Shown here piece by piece: positions 6,569 to 11,340 of a stretch of DNA of 11,340 bases. A program made the translations under genes and the position numbers. Each line of letters starts with the position of its first letter. The first letter of the stretch is position 1. The DNA is from an uncultured Actinomycetes bacterium (GTDB lineage Bacteria; Actinomycetota; Thermoleophilia; Solirubrobacterales; 70-9): contig CAMPIP010000065.1 of NCBI GenBank assembly GCA_946886425.1, positions 1-11,340 of the forward strand. The letters run 5' to 3'. The notes below the pieces were generated by a model that saw only the letters and a program-made list of their open reading frames with translations, did not search any database and was not told the origin of the DNA.

Positions 6569-6835
6569 TCAGCTCTTGGCGCGAGGGGGGCGCTTCACAT
6601 CGAAGCGCTTGCGCGAGGGCTGCCAGGAGATCCCCTCGGTGAGCACCGCGACGGTGGTGTCAAGGGCGCCGGCGAGCTTGATCATCGTCACCAGGCGCGG
6701 TTCACGCCCGGCCCGCTCCAGAAGGGAGATCTCGGTCCGGTGCAGCTCGCAGCGGCGGGCCAGCTCCTCCTGGGAGATGGCGGCGTCGGCACGGGCCTTC
6801 TGCAGATTGGCGGCGAAACGCTCCTGGGGGCTCAA
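6569..6835 (-). CDS. Small Cro/CI (XRE)-type HTH transcriptional regulator
   Basis: This 88-residue DNA-binding protein consists of one XRE helix-turn-helix domain. Helix 1 is about residues 4-18 (ERFAANLQKARADA). Helices 2 and 3 are SQEELARRCELHRTEISLLER (21-41), with the recognition helix around HRTEISLLER. Helix 4/5 is LVTMIKLAGALDTTVAVLTEG. A short basic tail (SWQPSRKRFDVKRPPRAKS) follows, with no ligand or toxin-binding domain. The start is TTG 6835. No in-frame ATG or GTG exists between it and an upstream TAG, and GGGAG lies about 12 nt upstream. It is divergent from threonine synthase across 284 nt, and its 3' end faces the operator-promoter region. It may bind the palindrome at 6357-6370, its own promoter or the thrC promoter; that is inference from position only. 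No toxin gene is next to it, so an antitoxin role is not supported. Confidence 0.85.
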   Translation of the reverse strand: MSPQERFAANLQKARADAAISQEELARRCELHRTEISLLERAGREPRLVTMIKLAGALDTTVAVLTEGISWQPSRKRFDVKRPPRAKS

Positions 6836-7016
6836 AAGCGGCAGTTTCTCCCGACTTAGAGGACAGCGACGCTACAGACGATACATTTCTTTCGATTGGT
6901 GCTACCTCCTGCTCGGGTCGGGTGCACTTCACCAAAGTCGCCAACACGGCCCGGCTGGTCCGCTACCTTGCTGTCGAGGGACATGTTTACGTCACCGAAT
7001 ATTTACGCAGGAAGCA

Positions 7017-7045
7017 TTGAGCGCTGCCTGTCTATCTGTTATACC
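7017..7045 (+). promoter_or_regulatory. Extended -10 promoter of threonine synthase
   Basis: TTGAGC (7017-7022) and TATACC (7040-7045) are separated by 17 bp, and TGT just before the -10 makes it an extended type. Predicted transcription starts near 7052, giving a leader of about 68 nt. The motif AGCGCTG occurs at 7020-7026 over the -35 edge and again at 7063-7069 in the leader. The second copy is inside the perfect palindrome CCAGCGCTGG (7061-7070). These could be operator sites. Confidence 0.55.
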
Positions 7046-7078
7046 CGTGCGATCAACGGACCAGCGCTGGAGGAGGGA

Positions 7079-7123
7079 ATGGCCCGCGTGGCCGGCTCCA
7101 CGGCGGCAAAGGAGGAGTCATGA
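7079..7123 (+). CDS. Possible 14-residue leader peptide coupled to threonine synthase
   Basis: An ATG at 7079 opens the peptide MARVAGSTAAKEES. It is preceded by the purine run GGAGGAGGGA (7069-7078), a strong Shine-Dalgarno. Its TGA (7121-7123) overlaps the thrC ATG (7120-7122) as ATGA. It lies inside the leader predicted from the promoter at 7017-7045. The peptide has a single Thr and no run of regulatory codons, so classical threonine attenuation is unlikely. Translational coupling is the simpler reading. It is equally possible that the purine-rich sequence is chance in a leader that also carries the thrC Shine-Dalgarno. Confidence 0.4.
   Translation: MARVAGSTAAKEES
7108..7116 (+). promoter_or_regulatory. 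Ribosome binding site of threonine synthase
   Basis: AAAGGAGGA is a near-complete anti-16S match ending 3 nt before ATG 7120. It fixes this start over the later in-frame Met at residue 12. Confidence 0.75.
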
Positions 7124-8439
7124 GTGACGCGGTAGATCCGCATCTGGGGGGAATGCCCACCGGGCGGCGAACCAGGTCCTGCGCCACCGAACTTTTCTGT
7201 CCGCGCTGCGACTTCCACGCGGAGCTGACGGAGACGACCTTCCGCTGTCCCCAGTGCGACACCGGCCTCGACGTCGCCTACGACTACGAGCTCGCCAAAG
7301 CGCGGCTCGCCGAGTTGCCGATGGGCGAGCGGCCGTGGAACGTCTGGCGCTTCGAGGAGCTGATGCCGATCACCAGCCGCGCCGCCGCCGACCGGGTCGC
7401 CCGGTTCGCCGGCCAGACGCCGCTGATCCGGGCCGAGCGGCTCGGCGCCGAGCTCGGCCTCCGCAATCTCTATGTCAAGGACGACTCGACCAACCGTCCC
7501 TCGCTCTCTTATAAGGACCGGGTGGTTGGGATGGCCGTCGCCCGGGCCCTGGAGCTGGGCGCGAGCGAGATCGGCTGCGTCTCGACCGGCAACGTCGGCA
7601 CCGCCACCGCCTCGCTGGCGGCCGCGGCCGGGATCAAGCCCTACGTCTTCTACCCGGCCAACCTGGAGCGGGCCAAGGCGCGCGGCTGCCGCGCCCTGGG
7701 CGCTCAGGTGATCCAGGTCGACGGCAACTACGACGAGGCCAACCGGGCCTGTCGTGAGCTGACCGAAAACACCGGGATTCCGTTCACCAACATCAGCCTG
7801 CGGCCGTTCTACGCCGAGGGCGCCAAGTCGCTCGCCTACGAGCTGGTCGAGGACCTCGGCTGGCGCTCGCCCGACCACGTGGTCATGCCGGCCGCCGGCG
7901 GCACGCTCTCCTCGCGGGTCCACAAGGGACTGGTCGAGTTCGGGAAGCTCGGCCTGGCGGAGACGGAGGCCACGAAGCTGCATGTCGGCCAGCCGACCGG
8001 CTGCTCGCCGATCGCGACGACGATCATCGAGGGGAGCGAGGAGATCGTCGCGCAGCAGCCGGAGACGCTGGCGCACTCGCTGGCGATCGGCGCTCCCGGT
8101 GACGGGCCGCTGGTGGTCGAGGCGGTGCGCGGCCGCGGCGGCTCGGCGGCGATGGTGCCCGACGGCGAGATCCTCGAAGCGATGGAGCTGCTGGCCGGCA
8201 CCGAGGGCGTGCTGACCGAGCCCGCCGGCGGCACCACGGTGGCGGCGACGATGAAGCTCGCCCAGCGCGGCGAGATCGGTCGCGACGACGTGACCGTGAT
8301 CGTGATCAGCGGCAACGGCCTCAAGACGCTTTCCGAGCAGCCGGTCAAACCGTGGCCCGAAGGAGTCCCTTGCAACGCGACGACGATGGAGGAAGTCGTC
8401 GTCGAGTTCCGCGAGGGCGGCGTTACCAGCAGAGCCTGA
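7120..8439 (+). CDS. thrC: Threonine synthase
   Basis: This is a pyridoxal-phosphate enzyme converting O-phosphohomoserine to threonine, the last step of threonine synthesis in the cytoplasm. The 439 residues begin with a zinc-ribbon-like CxxC-CxxC (Cys27/30/43/46) found in one group of threonine synthases. A fold-type II PLP domain follows. The Schiff-base lysine is Lys132 in SLSYKDR, where many family members have TGSFKDR. The phosphate-gripping glycine loop is STGNVGTATA (~151-160). Further family segments are FYPANLERAKARG, AAGGTLSSRVHKGL and GVLTEPAGGTTVAA. Length is normal. The strong Shine-Dalgarno sets the start, and promoter, palindrome and leader ORF lie just upstream. The stop is 1 nt before the GTG of the next gene, so the two are cotranscribed and probably translationally coupled. 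Related PLP enzymes such as cysteate or threonine deaminase paralogues are less likely but not excluded by motifs alone. Confidence 0.92.
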   Translation: MSDAVDPHLGGMPTGRRTRSCATELFCPRCDFHAELTETTFRCPQCDTGLDVAYDYELAKARLAELPMGERPWNVWRFEELMPITSRAAADRVARFAGQTPLIRAERLGAELGLRNLYVKDDSTNRPSLSYKDRVVGMAVARALELGASEIGCVSTGNVGTATASLAAAAGIKPYVFYPANLERAKARGCRALGAQVIQVDGNYDEANRACRELTENTGIPFTNISLRPFYAEGAKSLAYELVEDLGWRSPDHVVMPAAGGTLSSRVHKGLVEFGKLGLAETEATKLHVGQPTGCSPIATTIIEGSEEIVAQQPETLAHSLAIGAPGDGPLVVEAVRGRGGSAAMVPDGEILEAMELLAGTEGVLTEPAGGTTVAATMKLAQRGEIGRDDVTVIVISGNGLKTLSEQPVKPWPEGVPCNATTMEEVVVEFREGGVTSRA

Positions 8440-8440
8440 G

Positions 8441-9310
8441 GTGTCGAGCGAGCCGCCCGCGGTCGCGGGCGTAACCCACCGCTGGGTGGAGGCGCGCGGC
8501 CTGCGCTTCCACGTCGCCGAAGCCGGCCAGGGCGAGGACGTCGTCCTCTGCCTGCACGGCTGGCCGCAGCACTGGTACGAGTGGCGCCACCTGATGCCGG
8601 CCCTGGCCGACCGCCACCGGGTCCTGGCGCTCGACCTGCGCGGTTGCGGCTGGACCGACGCACCTCGCGACGGCTACGAGAAGGAGAACCTCGCCGACGA
8701 CGTGCTGGCGGTGATGGACGCCCTGGGCCTGGAGAGGGTGAAGCTGGTCGGGCACGACTGGGGAGGCTGGGTCGGGTTCCTGCTCTGCCTGCGGGAGCCG
8801 CGGCGCTTCGAGCGCTTCTTCGTGCTGAACATCGTCCCGCCCTGGGTGCGGCTGCGCCCGATCGTCTCCCAGGCCTGGCGCTTCTGGTACCAGCAGGTGG
8901 TGCTGGCGCCCGGGCTCGGCTACCGGCTCCACGTCGGCGGCGAGTTCGTGCGCCGGGTCCTGGTCGGCGGCTCCGAGGTCAAAGACGTCTGGGACGAGGC
9001 GACCCTGAGCGCCTTCGCCGACAGCTACGCCGAACCGGCGCGGGCCCGAGCGGCGGTGCAGATGTACCGGGTCTTCAACTGGCGCGAGGCACTGCCGATC
9101 GCCCGTGGCCGCTACGCACGGGCCCACCTGGAGACGCCGACCCTGCTGGTCTTCGGCGCCGACGACTTCGTGCTGCGACCGGAGATGCTGGCCGGCTACC
9201 AGCGCCACGCCCCGGAGATGCGGGTCGAGCTGGTCGGGGGCTGCGGGCACTTCATCGCCGACGAGATGCCCGAGCTGGTCGCCGACCGCGCCCGCGCCTT
9301 CCTCGCCTGA
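8441..9310 (+). CDS. Alpha/beta hydrolase, epoxide hydrolase type
   Basis: This 289-residue soluble alpha/beta-hydrolase is of the epoxide hydrolase class, which opens epoxides to diols through an aspartyl ester. The oxyanion motif HGWPQ is at residues 39-43 and the nucleophile elbow GHDWGG has Asp106. The acid is Asp241 or Asp242 in GADDFVL, and His270 lies in GGCGHFIADEMPE. The Asp nucleophile excludes an ordinary serine esterase. The cap region (~133-225) has Tyr150 (FWYQQ) and Tyr209 (QMYRVFNW) where the two ring-opening tyrosines of epoxide hydrolases are expected. This favours epoxide hydrolase over haloalkane or fluoroacetate dehalogenase. The start is GTG 8441, one base after the thrC stop (TGAGGTG), without a clear Shine-Dalgarno, so it probably depends on ribosomes finishing thrC. 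The physiological substrate is unknown. A functional link to threonine synthesis is not evident. Confidence 0.9.
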   Translation: MSSEPPAVAGVTHRWVEARGLRFHVAEAGQGEDVVLCLHGWPQHWYEWRHLMPALADRHRVLALDLRGCGWTDAPRDGYEKENLADDVLAVMDALGLERVKLVGHDWGGWVGFLLCLREPRRFERFFVLNIVPPWVRLRPIVSQAWRFWYQQVVLAPGLGYRLHVGGEFVRRVLVGGSEVKDVWDEATLSAFADSYAEPARARAAVQMYRVFNWREALPIARGRYARAHLETPTLLVFGADDFVLRPEMLAGYQRHAPEMRVELVGGCGHFIADEMPELVADRARAFLA

Positions 9311-9365
9311 GGGGTGCGGTTGTCACTTGTCCTGCATAGCCGGACCAGGGACAACCGCACTCAGG
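9306..9365. terminator. Long hairpin between convergent genes, likely bidirectional terminator
   Basis: GTGCGGTTGTC (9314-9324) pairs perfectly with GACAACCGCAC (9350-9360). CCTGA (9306-9310) and TCAGG (9361-9365) extend the stem outside a 3-nt bulge. Inside the loop GTCC (9329-9332) pairs with GGAC (9342-9345). The arms include the stop codons of both the hydrolase and the antiporter. No T-run follows on either strand. Its place exactly between two convergent genes supports a terminator or mRNA-end role. Confidence 0.6.
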
Positions 9366-10896
9366 ATCTGATCCGCGCCTCCTCGAGATCGAGGTCGCGC
9401 TCGATCTGGCGCATCGTCGCGTTGCGCAGCCGGTCTTCGCCGCGAAGGGCCAGCAGAGTGTCGCGCTCGACGCCGATCAGCTCGCGTCGCAGGTCGCCGT
9501 AGTCGGCGAGGCGCTGCTCGCGGCCGGCGATCTCCTGGTCCTCGCCGCCGAGGATCGCCGCGCAGACCCGGAAACGCCGGCGGTAGAGCTCCCGCAGCCG
9601 CTCCAGCTGCTTGTCGGCGGCGCGTTCCTCGCCCTCGATCTGTTCGAGCCGGTCGAGCGCCGACTGGGCCGCCTCCATCCGCGCCACCGCCTCTTCGTCG
9701 CTCCAGCGGCGCGGCTCCTCGAGCCGCAGCTTGCGGATCGCGAACGGCAGCGAGAGCCCCTGGCCGACCAGGGTGACGAGGATCAGCGCGAAGGTGAGGA
9801 AGATGATCTCCGGCCGGTTGGGGACGCTCAGCGGCACCGCCAGGGCGGCGGCCAGCGAGACGGCGCCGCGCATCCCGCTCCAGCCGACGGCGAAGCGTTC
9901 GCCGAGGGTTTCGCCGGCGTCGGAGCGCATCGCGAAGACGAAGGCGAGCCGGGTCGCGATCGAGGCGGCGGCGATCGCCGCGACCGGGACCAGCATGTCG
10001 CGGACCCCGGAGCTCGCTTCCAGCGAGTCGACGATCCCCGGCAGCTGCACGCCGAGCAGCACGAAGATCGTCATCTCCAGGCCGAAGATCAGCGTGTCCC
10101 AGAAGGCGACGGAGCTGAGCCGGGTGTCGGCGTCGACCGCGCGGGGGGCGCAGTAGCCGCCGTAGAGGCCGGCGACGACGGCGGCGAGGATGCCGGAGAC
10201 GTGCGCCTCCTCGGCGCCGATGTAGGCGGCGTAGGCGGTCAGCAGGGTGAGGACGACGACGAGGCTGGTGTCGGTCTGGCGGCGGATCACCCGGATCGCC
10301 AGCCAGCCGACGACGAGGCCAATCGCGATGCCGCCGGCGGAGACGGCGAGGAACTCGAGCGCCGCGTCGCCGAGCGCGAAGGCGCCGCCGGTCGCGACCC
10401 CGATCGCGATCCGGTAGATGACCAGGGCGGTGCCGTCGTTGATCATCGACTCGCCTTCGACCAGCAGCCGCACCCGCTCGGGGCCGCCGATGCGGCGGAA
10501 GACGGCGATCGCGGCGACCGCGTCGGTGGGGGCGAGGACCGCTCCGAGCACCGCCGCTTCCGGCCAGCCGAGGTTCGGGACGAGGGCGTGGGCGACCGCG
10601 GCGACGACAGCGGCGGTAACGAACACGAGGCCGATCGACAGCAGCGCCAGCGGCCGCATCACCGCGCGCAGCTCGCGCGGCGAGGTGCGCCACCCAGCCG
10701 AGAAGACGAGCGGCGGCAGGAAGACGAGGAAGACGATGTCGGGATCGAGCTCGATCTCCGGCAGGCCGGGGACGAAGGCGATCCCAAGGCCGCCGAGGAC
10801 GAGCACGATCGGGGCCGGCACTTTGCCGAACTCGGCGACGCGGACGAGCAGCGCCGCCGCCAGCATCAGGATCAGGATCGACTCGACGTGGGCCAT
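9361..10896 (-). CDS. CPA1-family Na+/H+ antiporter (NhaP/NhaK type)
   Basis: This 511-residue membrane protein exchanges Na+ (or K+) for protons and serves pH and salt homeostasis. About twelve or thirteen hydrophobic segments span residues 4-410. The family core is clear: FLPPLVFSAGW (~59-69), APTDAVA with Asp125, EGESMINDGTA with Asn153-Asp154 (the ion-binding ND pair typical of electroneutral CPA1 exchangers), and GMRGAVSLAAALA near residue 380, with the conserved arginine. The last ~110 residues form a charged cytosolic tail predicted helical or coiled-coil (from LEEPRRWSDEEAV to the end), as in YjcE/NhaK-like members, and may be regulatory. I chose ATG 10896 because the protein then begins directly with the first helix (MAHVESILILML). 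The longer open frame to 11301 runs antisense through the neighbouring oxidoreductase. It converges on the epoxide-hydrolase-type gene at the 9306-9365 hairpin. Confidence 0.93.
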   Translation of the reverse strand: MAHVESILILMLAAALLVRVAEFGKVPAPIVLVLGGLGIAFVPGLPEIELDPDIVFLVFLPPLVFSAGWRTSPRELRAVMRPLALLSIGLVFVTAAVVAAVAHALVPNLGWPEAAVLGAVLAPTDAVAAIAVFRRIGGPERVRLLVEGESMINDGTALVIYRIAIGVATGGAFALGDAALEFLAVSAGGIAIGLVVGWLAIRVIRRQTDTSLVVVLTLLTAYAAYIGAEEAHVSGILAAVVAGLYGGYCAPRAVDADTRLSSVAFWDTLIFGLEMTIFVLLGVQLPGIVDSLEASSGVRDMLVPVAAIAAASIATRLAFVFAMRSDAGETLGERFAVGWSGMRGAVSLAAALAVPLSVPNRPEIIFLTFALILVTLVGQGLSLPFAIRKLRLEEPRRWSDEEAVARMEAAQSALDRLEQIEGEERAADKQLERLRELYRRRFRVCAAILGGEDQEIAGREQRLADYGDLRRELIGVERDTLLALRGEDRLRNATMRQIERDLDLEEARIRS

Positions 10897-10899
10897 GCG

Positions 10900-10928
10900 G
10901 GCATAACATCCTGCCGAGTGGACGCCAA
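10900..10928 (-). promoter_or_regulatory. Putative antiporter promoter overlapping a divergent -10
   Basis: On the minus strand TTGGCG (plus 10928-10923) and TATGCC (plus 10905-10900) are 17 bp apart, with TGT before the -10. TATGCC is only 3 nt from ATG 10896. Alternatively the overlapping TGTTAT (plus 10908-10903) serves as the -10 and places the transcript start on the ATG itself, giving a leaderless mRNA. On the plus strand TAACAT (10904-10909) sits in the same bases and would start the oxidoreductase mRNA about 2 nt before its GTG. No Shine-Dalgarno is seen for either gene, which agrees with leaderless or near-leaderless messages. Confidence 0.35.
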
Positions 10929-11340
10929 GCTGACCCCGCCGCTCGATTCGACCGACCACCTCCAGGGGGATCTGGAGCGGCCGCTGCAGCTGGCCATGTT
11001 CGGGGACTTCCAGTGCCCGTTCTGCCTCGGCGCCCAGTCGGTGCTGCGGCGGGTTCGCGAGCGGCTGGGGGAGCGGCTCGTCTTCGGGTTCCGGCACCTG
11101 CCGATCCCGGAGCGGCACCCGCTGGCGCCGCTGGCCGCGGAAGCGAGCGAGGCGGCGGCGGCGCAGGGCCGCTTCTGGGACTACTACGACGCCCTTTACC
11201 GAGCCCAGCCGCGACTGGCCGAGGGGACGATGCTGGAGGTGGCGGCGGAGCTCGCTCTCGACACCGACCGCTTCGCCGCCGAGCTCGAGGCCAAGGCCCA
11301 CCGCGAGAGGGTCGAGCGCGACCTCCGCTCGGCCGAGGCG
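10918..11340 (+). CDS. DsbA-like thiol oxidoreductase, thioredoxin fold (3' end outside window)
   Basis: This is the N-terminal 141 residues of a DsbA/thioredoxin-4 type protein that would catalyse thiol-disulfide exchange. The first strand and active site are LQLAMFGDFQCPFCLGAQ with the redox pair Cys33-Cys36 (CPFC). FGFRHLPIPERHPLAPLAAEASEAAAAQGRFWDYYDALY is the family's typical helical stretch before the second half of the fold. The expected cis-proline segment is beyond the window. No signal peptide or membrane anchor is present, so a cytoplasmic location is likely unless the true start is further upstream. The start is GTG 10918; later ATGs would cut into the fold. Its start is 21 nt from that of the divergent Na+/H+ antiporter. 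DsbA-like domains of this kind occur fused to NhaA-type antiporters in some actinobacteria, so a functional tie to ion transport is conceivable. That tie is inferred from family knowledge and position. Confidence 0.87.
   Translation, partial: MDAKLTPPLDSTDHLQGDLERPLQLAMFGDFQCPFCLGAQSVLRRVRERLGERLVFGFRHLPIPERHPLAPLAAEASEAAAAQGRFWDYYDALYRAQPRLAEGTMLEVAAELALDTDRFAAELEAKAHRERVERDLRSAEA

Noticed and set aside
6445..6642. 65-codon GTG frame, or 53 codons from ATG 6481, after the operator-promoter
   Set aside because: Ser/Arg-rich with no protein-like pattern, and it runs antisense into the HTH gene. GAGGAG at 6465-6470 before ATG 6481 is the only weak point in favour.
6569..6835. Toxin-antitoxin or phage-derived regulator
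   Set aside because: No toxin gene on either side and no phage genes in the window; the HTH protein stands alone.
6702..6947. 81-codon minus-strand frame overlapping the HTH gene
   Set aside because: It is out of frame with the clear XRE domain, its C-terminal half is a frame-shifted reading of it, and no ribosome binding site is seen.
9323..10909. 528-codon minus-strand frame overlapping the antiporter
   Set aside because: Arg/Pro/Gly-rich out-of-frame translation; the antiporter frame has all family motifs.
10897..11301. N-terminal extension of the antiporter by 135 residues
   Set aside because: The added part is a shadow of the DsbA-like gene on the other strand, and CPA1 proteins begin directly with the first membrane helix, as they do from ATG 10896.

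Overview
This 11.3 kb window is very GC-rich and densely packed, with strong G/C preference at third codon positions. GTG and TTG starts occur, and genes overlap at stop/start junctions. Together with the gene types this suggests a high-GC actinobacterium. The class Thermoleophilia (Solirubrobacter relatives) is my best guess from the flavour of the proteins, but I have no database support for it. There are ten protein genes, two of them cut by the window edges, plus one possible leader peptide. I see no tRNA, rRNA, CRISPR array, insertion sequence or phage gene.

Left block (2-3571, + strand) is a tight overlapping operon. It holds the C-terminal half of a GH92 alpha-mannosidase, a polytopic GT39-type lipid-linked sugar transferase, and a GtrA-family small membrane protein. 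Together they read as a module that delivers sugars on polyprenyl phosphate across the membrane, attaches them outside, and trims mannose there. A 118-residue protein of unknown function (3568-3924, - strand) runs into its end, stop against stop.

Middle block: divergent from the unknown gene is a leucyl-tRNA synthetase-like gene (4059-6305). It keeps the class I catalytic motifs and two zinc knuckles. However, it has lost the editing-site threonine motif, the conserved histidines of the leucine/ATP pocket and the C-terminal tRNA-binding domain. It is either a specialised paralogue or a highly derived LeuRS. A gene-free stretch follows (6306-6568). It has a good promoter whose spacer is a perfect 14-bp palindrome, then several hairpins, and no convincing reading frame, so a small RNA is possible. 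A small Cro/CI-type regulator (6569-6835, -) is divergent from threonine synthase.

Right block: threonine synthase (7120-8439) has its own extended -10 promoter and a possible 14-codon leader ORF whose stop overlaps the thrC start. It is followed after 1 nt by an epoxide-hydrolase-type alpha/beta hydrolase. A long hairpin (9306-9365) separates these from a convergent CPA1 Na+/H+ antiporter (9361-10896, -). Only 21 nt beyond the antiporter start, a divergent DsbA-like thiol oxidoreductase begins and runs off the right edge. Back-to-back -10 elements lie in that gap, and the DsbA-like mRNA may be leaderless.

The items most worth following up are the LeuRS-like protein, the operator-promoter with its possible RNA, and the coupled leader ORF of thrC.
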